Shown piece after piece: positions 18,554 through 24,634 of a DNA stretch of 32,587 bases. How positions within the stretch are numbered: the first letter of the stretch is position 1; every line of letters starts with the position of its first letter. The notes beneath the pieces were generated by a model. The model ran no database searches, was not told the DNA's origin, and worked only from the letters and a program-made list of their open reading frames with translations. The position numbers and the translations under genes were made by a program. The stretch is from an uncultured Clostridia bacterium. GTDB lineage: Bacteria > Bacillota > Clostridia > Christensenellales > UBA1242. The stretch is taken from positions 1 to 32,587 of the forward strand of contig CALWEQ010000004.1 in assembly GCA_944377365.1 (NCBI GenBank), given 5' to 3'.

Positions 18554-19187
18554 AGTTTACGCAAGGACGCTTCGTCCTTATTTTCATCGTCTGAAATCTC
18601 GATTTCTTTATTATAAATTACCGTTCCGTTATCGCTATTATTGTTATCATTATTGTCGTCATTATTATCATTTGGGCGACTATATATTTCTTCGGCTGGG
18701 TTTAAACTTGTATTGTAAACTATTGTAATTTTGTCATTGTAAAGTAATTCTTTCAAAATAAAATTATTAAAGACTCGTTTTTATCTGTTTTGTTATCAAA
18801 TTGCTTTCTTGCATATACTTTTAAAAAATTTACAATTTGTTCTTTTTCTAGTGGTTTTATTTGATGATTTTGTTCATATTCAACTTTATCTTCTAGTATT
18901 GCTTTTTCATTTTCAAGTTTCATAAGTCTTTCTTGTGTTGACGATGTTATTATTCCTTTTCCCACTGCGTTTAGAATAGAGTCTATTGCTCTATTCTTTT
19001 CTTTTAATTCTTCTTGTAATTTAATTAAAACTGCATTGTTTGACAATTCACTATTAAATCTATTCACAACAACTTCTGCAATACTATCAACAACATTTGG
19101 CTCAAAAACATATTTCTTTGTTTTTTCAAAAACAAAATCTTCAATTGTATCTTTTTTAACATTATGTTTATTGCATATTGATAACAT
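18554..19187 (-). pseudogene. Large serine recombinase remnant (C-terminal part, frameshifted)
   Basis: The minus strand encodes the C-terminal part of a large serine recombinase. There is a lone Cys and a KHNVKKDTIEDFVFEKTKKYV segment typical of the end of the zinc-ribbon domain. Next comes the long coiled-coil with a GIITSSTQERLMKLE stretch, then 'EQIVNFLKVYAR'. Near 18756 the frame shifts. The neighbouring frame continues with the expected C-terminal motif ILKELLYNDKITIVYN and ends in a low-complexity Asn/Asp tail that runs towards the tRNA. The catalytic serine domain and first zinc-ribbon cysteines are absent; the DNA upstream of 19187 has stop codons. Such enzymes integrate phages and conjugative elements. 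This copy cannot be active. The exact C-terminal end is uncertain. Confidence 0.8.
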
Positions 19188-19252
19188 GTTTTTTTACATA
19201 ATTAAAACCATACAAAATGTATTCGCCAATAATGCAAAATAAAAAACATGTT
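19183..19252. repeat. 12-bp perfect inverted repeat at the edge of the recombinase remnant
   Basis: AACATGTTTTTT (19183-19194) and AAAAAACATGTT (19241-19252) are exact inverted copies 46 nt apart. The left arm sits exactly where the recombinase homology breaks off; the right arm is just before the ABC exporter stop codon. It may be a terminator-like stem for the exporter or a scar of the deletion. Confidence 0.5.
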
Positions 19253-19265
19253 CTCTAACTGGTTT

Positions 19266-21068
19266 TTACATATTTTCAGCCAAAAACATTGTCTTAAATT
19301 TTTCATTTTTATTAAACAATTCATCAAAGGTTCCAGAATCAGCAATTTTTCCGTTGTCAAGAAAGAAAATTTTGTCAACGTCTTTTATTGTTGAAAGCCT
19401 ATGAGCGACAATAATAATTGTACTTTCCCCCTTTAATCCATCGATGCTTTTTTTAATGTCATTCTGAGCGAAATTATCAAGAGAACTTGTACTTTCATCA
19501 AAAATAATTATATTTGAATTCCTTAGCAAAGCCCTTGCTATTGCCAATCGCTGTTTTTGTCCTCCCGAAAGCTTAATTCCACTTTCTCCAACTTTTGTTT
19601 CTATTCCTTTTGAAAGAGATTCAACAAATTCCTTAAGAGAAGCTTTTTCAATAGCATTAATCAATTCTTCTTCGCTTGCATCTCCTTTAGCCAACAACAA
19701 ATTTTCTTTTATTGTCATATCAAAAATGTAAGGGAATTGGTTTACCAAAGATATAGTATTTCTCAAAGTTTTTTTGTTTAAGTTGTTTATATTGTGTCCA
19801 TCTATTAAGACTTCTCCAGAGTCAACTTCGTACATTTTGCTCATTAAGTTTAATATTGTTGACTTCCCACTACCACTTTTCCCAACAAAAGCAACTGTGG
19901 TATTTGGTTTTATTTTAAAAGAAAGATTTTCAAAAATTTTATTTTCAGAAACCAATATTTTCTCTTTCTTTTGCAATTCCCCCTTTTTTTCTCCTTCTCC
20001 ATCATTTGCTGGGTATTCATATTCTCTAAAAGTATACGACACATTTTTAAATTCAATCTTTCCTTTTAAATTTTCGTAATCTTCATTTCCAAATTTTTCT
20101 GTAATAAACTCTTTTTCATCAAATAAAGAGAACATTCTTTTTTGGCAAACTTTTATATTTGTAAATGTGTTTCCTAAATTTCCTACATTATAAACAACAC
20201 TCCACAAGGAATCACGGTTTGAATAAACTATCATGAATGCTGCTAAAGAAATCAGCCCCCTGTCCATAAGAAATACACCAAATAGAATAACAGCAAGAGT
20301 ACCAATTCCTATAATAAAATTTCTTGTTGACCAAAAATTCATGTCAGTAATATCAAGTTTATATCTGCTAGCCCTGTATGCTTCATAATATTTGTTGGAA
20401 GTTTCTGTCAACTTTTCTTCCAACCCAAGCGATTTTATATCTTTTTCACTTCTCACAATTTCTGTAGTTAAAGATTGAACAATATCGTTTTTCTTCCTCA
20501 TCGCCCATCTGTTCTTTCTTCTAATTTTTACTCTTTTAAATTCTATAATTCCGGCGATAACAGACAAGCAAACTAAAATTATAGAAATCCAGAAATTCAA
20601 TGTTGTAATATAAATCAACATAACTAATGCAGTTACCAATTCTGTTACCATATCAATTATCGTTGCAAGACTATCCACAATTTGTGCAGGATCTTCAACA
20701 ATTCTTTGAACAAAAGTTCCTGTATCATGGTCATTATAGGTTTTAGAATTCAACTTGAATGCTTGTTTTGCCAAATCTGAATTTATCGCTGTCATGATTT
20801 TGTTGGAATATTTATAATAAATAAGGTTTATAAAGTACCAGCATATTCTTTGAAAAACAGCAATCCCAATTACTCCACACAATAAATATATTGCTTTGAT
20901 GTAATTAGGAATTGTTATAATCTCAATTGCTTTCGCCAATAATATTGTCATAAAAATATCACAAACAGCAGCAAATAAAGAAAGGATTGTGTATAAAATT
21001 ATCCAACCTCTATATTTTTTTAAATATTTCCAAATACCATTTACTTTTTTGATTTTTTCTTTTGCCAT
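19266..21068 (-). CDS. ABC exporter, fused membrane and ATPase domains
   Basis: The 600-residue half-transporter would work as a dimer in the cytoplasmic membrane. The N-terminal ABC_membrane domain (about 20-310) has roughly six helices. In the nucleotide-binding domain, Walker A is GKSGSGKST (396-404), the signature LSGGQ is at 500-504, Walker B IIIFDE at 520-525 and the switch His is H556 in AHRLST, so all catalytic elements are present. An unusual, highly charged insertion of about 30 residues (348-378) separates the aromatic A-loop strand from the strand before Walker A. The substrate is unknown; multidrug or peptide exporters share this layout. The start has a weak, distant GGGAAGAG. 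It has its own strong promoter and lies between decayed genes, but is itself intact. Confidence 0.92.
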   Translation of the reverse strand: MAKEKIKKVNGIWKYLKKYRGWIILYTILSLFAAVCDIFMTILLAKAIEIITIPNYIKAIYLLCGVIGIAVFQRICWYFINLIYYKYSNKIMTAINSDLAKQAFKLNSKTYNDHDTGTFVQRIVEDPAQIVDSLATIIDMVTELVTALVMLIYITTLNFWISIILVCLSVIAGIIEFKRVKIRRKNRWAMRKKNDIVQSLTTEIVRSEKDIKSLGLEEKLTETSNKYYEAYRASRYKLDITDMNFWSTRNFIIGIGTLAVILFGVFLMDRGLISLAAFMIVYSNRDSLWSVVYNVGNLGNTFTNIKVCQKRMFSLFDEKEFITEKFGNEDYENLKGKIEFKNVSYTFREYEYPANDGEGEKKGELQKKEKILVSENKIFENLSFKIKPNTTVAFVGKSGSGKSTILNLMSKMYEVDSGEVLIDGHNINNLNKKTLRNTISLVNQFPYIFDMTIKENLLLAKGDASEEELINAIEKASLKEFVESLSKGIETKVGESGIKLSGGQKQRLAIARALLRNSNIIIFDESTSSLDNFAQNDIKKSIDGLKGESTIIIVAHRLSTIKDVDKIFFLDNGKIADSGTFDELFNKNEKFKTMFLAENM

Positions 21069-21092
21069 TTTTTTAAAAACTCTTCCCTGTCA

Positions 21093-21121
21093 ATTATAGC
21101 AAAAAAGTATTTAACAGTCAA
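21093..21121 (-). promoter_or_regulatory. Promoter of the ABC exporter
   Basis: On the minus strand TTGACT (21121-21116), a 17-nt spacer and TATAAT (21098-21093) preceded by TGC make a near-consensus promoter with an extended -10. Confidence 0.85.
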
Positions 21122-21263
21122 CTTTTGATAAAAATCATTTTTATTTTGTAAATATTAAACTAACAAGAAAAAATTGCCTTTAACAAAATGAAATATAAAG
21201 TTACATTCGGCAAATTGATTGGGAACATACTTAATAAATCATCTATAAACGACTTTTCTAATT

Positions 21264-21392
21264 TTATAGACAACAACATATTTTTTGATATGCCGAACGA
21301 TTTTTATTTTTTTTCCAAAATGCTACAACAAAACAAGTATTATAATTATTTTTAACAGTTGCGTGTCCTGTCCCTGCAATATGTAATTTCAT
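21264..21392 (-). pseudogene. Metallo-beta-lactamase-fold protein, N-terminal fragment
   Basis: The frame begins with MKLHIAGTGHATVKNNYNTC, a recognisable start of an MBL-fold hydrolase (RNase Z-like families commonly open with MKxHxLGTGxAxVxxxYNTCF). After about residue 23 the similarity vanishes, and the frame stops at 42 codons, well before the metal-binding HxHxDH motif that would be needed for activity. No other frame restores it downstream. The ATG has AAGGAG five bases upstream and sits ten bases beyond the GNAT stop codon, so the two were probably cotranscribed. I infer a deletion or rearrangement at about 21320. Confidence 0.6.
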
Positions 21393-21401
21393 ATTTTCTC
21401 C

Positions 21402-22168
21402 TTATTCTTCAAAGCAATAACCACTACTTACAATTTTAAAACCTAATTTTGAATAAAAGCTTTCAGTGTAAGCATTTTTTTCTGTTGCAAAGCAAATTTC
21501 TTTAATATTTTTACTTTTCAAGAATATTAAAATTTCACTTAATATTTGCTTTGCAATTCCATTACCTTTATATTCTTTCAAAGTAGTTACATTGTTTAGA
21601 AATGCTGTATTTTTGTCGTATGTTATGCTTGCAATAGATATTGGTTTGTTCCCATAATAAGCCGCAAAATGTTTAATCTTATATTTTTGTGAATGAGTGT
21701 TAAATTTTTGTTCTAAGCAAGTTCTATATGTAGGAGACAAATCTCCATAAGGGTCTTCTGGATTATGTGTTGAAAATCCATTCATTATAGTTTCTATAAC
21801 ATCTTCTTTATTGGCATTTTTAATACCAATATTTAACTTACCTTTATAATAAAAGTCCAAGTCATTTACTTTTGTAATAAACCAACTATCTTCACAATAA
21901 ATTTTATATCTTTTTAAAATCTCTTTTAAAAGGCTGGTTTTAGGATTTAACAGATAAAATCTCGGTATTCTTCTGTTAAATTTAGATTTATATGCTTCAA
22001 ATGTTTCTTTGTAATTTTTATTTTCTTTAACTAAAATAAATTCCAAATACCATCATCGACAATATCACTATGCATAAAATAGCAATCTTTATGTTCTTCA
22101 ATTTTATCAATATAAAGTAATGAAAGAGCATTATAATAATTTAATATTTTTTCTAAATTTTTATTCAT
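21402..22168 (-). pseudogene. GNAT-family N-acetyltransferase, broken by one frameshift
   Basis: Two overlapping frames together make one acetyltransferase of about 257 residues. The first (22168-22031) starts MNKNLEKILNYYNAL and ends with DDGIWNLF and a stop. The second continues FILVKENKNYKETFE to 21402. Adding a single T in the AATTTATTTT run near 22035-22045 joins them. The C-terminal part has the GNAT acetyl-CoA loop EYKGNGIAKQIL and the terminal FYSKLGFK strand typical of the fold. The substrate is unknown. The second frame on its own could start only at a TTG at 22046 with no ribosome binding site. A recent mutation, a phase-variable slip or a sequencing error are all possible. Confidence 0.75.
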
Positions 22169-22261
22169 ATTTTATAATAGCATACAATTTATAAATTTGT
22201 TTAGTTTTTTTTAACATTTATAAATTTATATTAAAAAATAATAAGTCGTTCTTTACAATAA

Positions 22262-22290
22262 GTTCAATCTGGATAGTGTTGGAGCCACCA
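22262..22290 (+). other. Possible tRNA 3'-end remnant
   Basis: GTTCAATCTGG followed, after six extra bases, by TTGGAGCCACCA resembles a T-loop/T-stem and acceptor 3' strand with CCA. No matching 5' half (GGCTCCA) or T-stem pairing is present. It may be an attachment-site scar, or chance. Confidence 0.3.
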
Positions 22291-22310
22291 AAAGTTTTTT
22301 AACTTTAAAT

Positions 22311-22344
22311 AGATTAAAAAAAAGAAGTTTGATTTAACTTCTTT
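22311..22344 (-). terminator. Terminator of the PIN-domain operon
   Basis: AAAGAAGTT (22321-22329) pairs with AACTTCTTT (22336-22344) around a 6-nt loop. On the minus strand it is followed by T's. It lies seven bases after the stop codon of the PIN gene. Confidence 0.85.
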
Positions 22345-22350
22345 CATTTT

Positions 22351-23133
22351 TTATCTTTCAAAGATTTTTTCTCTCATCACCTGCTTCGGAACAGTCGCTA
22401 CTATTTTTGTTTTTGATCCCAATTCTAATTCGTCCAACCGTTTAGGTTTAGCCATTTTTTTACCGCTGTTTAAAAGCCTCATGAATTGTTCCGGCCTTTG
22501 TGGAGCCGCTATAATACTTCTATATTCATGTTCGAGTTGACTTCTATTGATCTCTCTTATATCTTCGATTTTCTTTCTAGGATCTTCATCTTTTCGATAT
22601 GTACATATATGGTGATCATTCGACAACAAATAAAGATTAAAATATGATGCTTCGGCAACATTTATAGCATCAACTGTGGGCAACTTATTTTCTAAAAAAT
22701 ATCCTTTTTCGCAGTATTTGTCTACAAGCAGATCTACTTTGCCTGAAAATTTAGATTTTGCGTTTTCGTTTATATCAAGCGAAACAATGTTTCTTTCAAC
22801 AAAATTTTTTACACGGCCGAAATATTTTCCCTTGTTGTTGGTAAGCTCTTTTCTAACGCCCGGTGTTATACAAAAACAGATGTTTGAGTTTCTACTCATT
22901 TTTGACATAACATTTCTTTGTAAAAGTTTACCTAATGCGTTAAGGTATTCTCTTTTGACGCTTTTATTTCTCTCCTTTTTGGATTTACAACAAAAAAACG
23001 CCATATCAATCACAACACACGTGTCTAACGCGACCAATATAAATTCGCCTTTACCGTCTTTGCTTTTTGCAGGAATTTTTTCTTTTGTTTTTATTTTTTC
23101 AACCTTGTTGTTAATTTTAATATTTTTTATCAT
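22351..23133 (-). CDS. PIN-domain nuclease, long form (possible toxin)
   Basis: The 260-residue protein carries the acidic residues of a PIN-like RNase fold in the right order. These are D37 in VALDTCVVID, E96 in PGVRKEL, D155 in PTVDAINVAEA and D173 in LLSNDHHI. PIN proteins are metal-dependent RNases, often toxins of toxin-antitoxin pairs or rRNA/tRNA processing enzymes. Typical VapC toxins have about 130 residues; this one has a basic N-terminal extension (1-30) and a C-terminal tail of about 85 residues, basic and Pro-containing, that I do not recognise. The ATG overlaps the TGA of the preceding 71-aa gene by four bases (ATGA), so translation is coupled. A weak AGAGGG lies eight bases upstream. 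The function as a toxin is inferred. Confidence 0.75.
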   Translation of the reverse strand: MIKNIKINNKVEKIKTKEKIPAKSKDGKGEFILVALDTCVVIDMAFFCCKSKKERNKSVKREYLNALGKLLQRNVMSKMSRNSNICFCITPGVRKELTNNKGKYFGRVKNFVERNIVSLDINENAKSKFSGKVDLLVDKYCEKGYFLENKLPTVDAINVAEASYFNLYLLSNDHHICTYRKDEDPRKKIEDIREINRSQLEHEYRSIIAAPQRPEQFMRLLNSGKKMAKPKRLDELELGSKTKIVATVPKQVMREKIFER

Positions 23134-23345
23134 AATTTTGCCCTCTTAACACTGCACAATTTCCCCATGGCGCTTCTCTTTAACTCCATTAAATTACAAA
23201 AATCTTCGTATGACAATTCGTCTTCATCCAATTTTTGGTCAAGAAGCTGAATTATGTTTTCAAAATATTGAATCTTTTTTTGAACAGACAATTTAGTAAT
23301 ATCTTTATTGATCATTTCTTGAATTGATTGATTATAAATTTCCAT
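23130..23345 (-). CDS. 71-aa helical protein, partner of the PIN gene (possible antitoxin)
   Basis: This small acidic-to-neutral protein is not recognised by family. It is predicted to be almost entirely helical with heptad-like spacing of Ile/Leu (residues about 15-45) and a basic C-terminus (KRAKL). No DNA-binding motif is obvious. The second of two close ATGs (23345) is chosen because AAAGAGG is six bases from it, while it directly abuts the first ATG at 23351. It is the first gene of a two-gene operon, overlapping the PIN-domain gene by ATGA. The small-upstream/nuclease-downstream order and overlap are classical for toxin-antitoxin modules. The role is inference. Confidence 0.7.
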   Translation of the reverse strand: MEIYNQSIQEMINKDITKLSVQKKIQYFENIIQLLDQKLDEDELSYEDFCNLMELKRSAMGKLCSVKRAKL

Positions 23346-23384
23346 CGACATCCTCTTTGTAAAGTACTAATAAAAACATAAATT

Positions 23385-23413
23385 ATTTTAATACAATTTT
23401 GAGAAATTTTCAA
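23385..23413 (-). promoter_or_regulatory. Promoter of the 71-aa/PIN operon
   Basis: TTGAAA (23413-23408), a 17-nt spacer and TAAAAT (23390-23385) on the minus strand, about 40 bases before the start codon. Confidence 0.65.
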
Positions 23414-23473
23414 CAAATATTTTCAAATTGTTACATCTTTTATGACGCAAACGGTCTTTTAAAATTAATTTAA

Positions 23474-23502
23474 TTGACAACTAAACCCAATTTGATTATA
23501 AT
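23474..23502 (+). promoter_or_regulatory. Promoter of tRNA-Leu
   Basis: A perfect consensus promoter: TTGACA (23474-23479), a 17-nt spacer and TATAAT (23497-23502), with the tRNA starting 20 bases later. Confidence 0.9.
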
Positions 23503-23521
23503 AAAAAAGCATTTAAGGTTT

Positions 23522-23609
23522 GCAAGAGTGGCGGAATGGCAGACGCGCTGGTTTCAGGTGCCAGTGACTGTTAAAGGTCATATGGGTTCAAGTCCCATCT
23601 CTTGCACCA
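23522..23609 (+). tRNA. tRNA-Leu (CAG)
   Basis: The 88-nt class II tRNA has acceptor GCAAGAG/CTCTTGC, a typical leucine D-arm (GTGGCGGAATGGCAGACGC), anticodon stem CTGGT/GCCAG around TTCAGGT (anticodon CAG, reading CUG), a long variable arm, T-arm ATGGG-TTCAAGT-CCCAT and an encoded CCA. It is driven by a consensus promoter. Fragments of the same gene follow immediately downstream. Confidence 0.96.
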
Positions 23610-23613
23610 AATA

Positions 23614-23627
23614 TGCCATTCCGACAC
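23614..23627 (-). repeat. Inverted copy of the tRNA-Leu D-arm
   Basis: Read on the minus strand this is GTGTCGGAATGGCA, 13 of 14 identical to tRNA-Leu positions 23528-23541. It lies five bases after the CCA of the intact tRNA and is inverted relative to it. Confidence 0.6.
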
Positions 23628-23748
23628 CAGTGGCGGATGGGGTCCCCGAAAACACTCGCTGTTTTTGGGGTTCAGTGGCAGACGCGCTGGTTTCAGGTGC
23701 CAGTGACTGTTAAAAGTCATATAGGTTCAAGTCCCATCTCTTGCACCA
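23628..23748 (+). pseudogene. tRNA-Leu (CAG) pseudogene interrupted by a hairpin in the D-arm
   Basis: A second, degraded copy of the preceding tRNA. The 5' acceptor strand is lost (CACC instead of GCAA). AGTGGCGGA-TGG of the D-arm is recognisable. About 36 nt containing a strong hairpin (23644-23670) are then inserted, after which GGCAGACGCGCTGG to the CCA (23748) nearly repeats the intact copy. The T-stem is mismatched (ATAGG against CCCAT) and the variable arm differs by one base. Acceptor pairing cannot form, so it should not yield a functional tRNA. Confidence 0.8.
23644..23670. repeat. Hairpin insertion inside the tRNA pseudogene
   Basis: CCCCGAAAACA (23644-23654) and TGTTTTTGGGG (23660-23670) pair over 11 bp with one G-U, around loop CTCGC. 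It is flanked by near-direct repeats CAGTGGCGGA (23628-23637) and CAGTGGCAGA (23673-23682). This arrangement resembles a REP-like mobile palindrome; that is inference. Confidence 0.65.
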
Positions 23749-23755
23749 GACAAAA

Positions 23756-23779
23756 GCCGACATCTTGTCGGTTTTTTTT
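23756..23779 (+). terminator. Terminator of the tRNA-Leu unit
   Basis: CCGACA (23757-23762), loop TCT, TGTCGG (23766-23771) and a run of eight T's. It ends the transcript of both the intact and the degraded tRNA copies. Confidence 0.9.
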
Positions 23780-24024
23780 AATAACATTAAAGGGACTTGA
23801 ACGGGCGGTAAAGAAAAGTTGTTTATGAGCAAATTTTTCGCTTCAGCACAATGAAACAAAATTTTTCTTGTCATTGCTTTTTGCAAAGCTCGTCCCACAT
23901 CTCGTGTTAATAAGCAACAGAAAAAATAAAGTCAAATTTTTTAATATTTAAAATATGAATAATAATTTTAGTATTCAATTTTATTAAAAAAGTTATTTGT
24001 TATTGTTTAATAACTTTCAATTTG
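23780..24024. other. Non-coding spacer with nested inverted repeats
   Basis: No convincing gene is present. From 23792 to 23896 there are nested complementary pairs: GGGAC/GTCCC (23792-23796 and 23892-23896), GAGC/GCTC (23827-23830 and 23888-23891) and CAATGA/TCATTG (23849-23854 and 23871-23876). GGGACTTGAAC at 23792-23802 is also the exact reverse complement of the T-arm of tRNA-Leu (23586-23596). The rest is AT-rich. Confidence 0.45.
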
Positions 24025-24285
24025 CTATTTATGTTCTTCTAGTAACTTTATTATATATTTTTTGGTCGAACAATTTTGGTTGCGTAAAACATACCTGATG
24101 TCTCTTTCAACACTTTCTGCACTAACATTGTATTTTTTTGCGATTACAGGAAACACTTGCTTATAAAGAGGTAAGTGGCTACATTTTGGAAGCGAGAGTA
24201 TTATAGCATCTATAAGATACTTATATCCCTTCCTTTTTTTATCTAATCTTCTCATTTGTTTTAATATCTCGTTTTCAAAAACCAA
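24025..24285 (-). CDS. Stand-alone Spo0A C-terminal (DNA-binding) domain protein
   Basis: The 86-residue protein matches the Spo0A_C effector domain almost end to end: RRLDKKRKGYKYLIDAIIL, then a PLYKQVFPVIAKKYNVSAESVERDIRYVLR helix-turn-helix segment equivalent to the '[24 protein letters not shown]' region of Spo0A. No receiver domain is encoded; the frame opens just before the domain. The start is a TTG (24285-24283) with a perfect AAAGGAGGT five bases upstream. It should bind 0A boxes without phosphorylation control, either as an activator or as a competitor of full Spo0A; that is inference. It diverges from an Xre-type repressor gene, and the shared promoter contains a 0A box. Confidence 0.85.
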   Translation of the reverse strand: MVFENEILKQMRRLDKKRKGYKYLIDAIILSLPKCSHLPLYKQVFPVIAKKYNVSAESVERDIRYVLRNQNCSTKKYIIKLLEEHK

Positions 24286-24300
24286 AATATACCTCCTTTA

Positions 24301-24317
24301 TGTAACACACTGTTACA
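24301..24317. promoter_or_regulatory. 17-bp palindromic operator
   Basis: TGTAACACACTGTTACA has perfect 7-bp arms with a 3-bp centre. It covers the predicted start of the Spo0A_C transcript and directly precedes its ribosome binding site. It is a good candidate binding site for the divergent Xre-family repressor. Confidence 0.7.
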
Positions 24318-24323
24318 AATATT

Positions 24324-24352
24324 ATATTAACTTAGTGCTAGTATAAAGTCAA
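24324..24352 (-). promoter_or_regulatory. Promoter of the Spo0A_C gene
   Basis: TTGACT (24352-24347), a 17-nt spacer and TAATAT (24329-24324) on the minus strand. A TATAAT also lies at 24326-24321 but at a 20-nt spacing. Start would fall at the palindrome's edge. Confidence 0.55.
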
Positions 24353-24358
24353 GAGGAA

Positions 24359-24378
24359 TTGACAATATTCGACAAAAA
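24359..24378 (-). promoter_or_regulatory. Consensus Spo0A box (0A box), possibly tandem
   Basis: On the minus strand TGTCGAA (24374-24368), preceded by T's, is an exact match to the 0A box. An adjacent TTGTCAA (24365-24359) is one deletion away from it and may be a second, weaker site. The box is about 16 bases upstream of the -35 of the Spo0A_C gene and 17 bases upstream of the Xre start codon, so it could activate the first and repress the second. Confidence 0.65.
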
Positions 24379-24390
24379 AGTAGGTGTAGT

Positions 24391-24594
24391 ATGAAAGGTT
24401 TAAAAGAGATAAGAAAAAAGAAAGGGTTAAATCAGCTTTACGTAGCAACAAAATTGAATATATCTCGCGAGGCACTTTCCTACTACGAGAATGGAAAACG
24501 AGAACCAAGTTTTGCTACCTTAAATGCTATGAGCAACTTTTTTAATGTTTCGATTGACTATTTGATTAACGGCAAAGAATTTGCAAAAAAATAA
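24391..24594 (+). CDS. Xre-family HTH transcriptional regulator
   Basis: This 67-residue protein is a single HTH_3 (Cro/C1/Xre) domain. LKEIRKKKGLNQLYVATKLNISREALSYYENGKREPS contains the helix-turn-helix and the YENGKREP motif typical of SinR/ImmR-like repressors, followed by LNAMSNFFNVSIDYLING. There is no effector domain. The ribosome binding site is weak (AGGTG four bases before ATG). It diverges from the Spo0A_C gene across a 105-bp region with a 17-bp palindrome and a 0A box, suggesting that it represses its neighbour or itself. Its own promoter is unclear; TGCTAGTAT (24336-24344) could be an extended -10. Confidence 0.9.
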   Translation: MKGLKEIRKKKGLNQLYVATKLNISREALSYYENGKREPSFATLNAMSNFFNVSIDYLINGKEFAKK

Positions 24595-24621
24595 AAACAG
24601 CACTACATGTGCTGTTTTTTT
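24593..24621 (+). terminator. Bidirectional terminator between Xre gene and aminopeptidase
   Basis: AACAGCAC (24596-24603), loop TACAT and GTGCTGTT (24609-24616) followed by T's. The minus strand also has T-runs after the hairpin, and both genes converge here. Confidence 0.9.
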
Positions 24622-24634
24622 ATATGTCATGCTT

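Noticed and set aside
18370..18756. A 128-codon minus-strand frame reading across tRNA-Ser
   Set aside because: Its C-terminal half is antisense to the tRNA. Only the first part (from about 18756 down to 18554) is meaningful, as the frameshifted end of the recombinase remnant.
21188..21355. A 55-codon plus-strand frame starting MKYKVTFGKL
   Set aside because: No ribosome binding site, overlaps the MBL remnant on the other strand and shows no recognisable family; probably chance in AT-rich DNA.
23474..23898. Open frames across the tRNA-Leu locus
   Set aside because: They are translations of tRNA and tRNA-pseudogene sequence, without ribosome binding sites.
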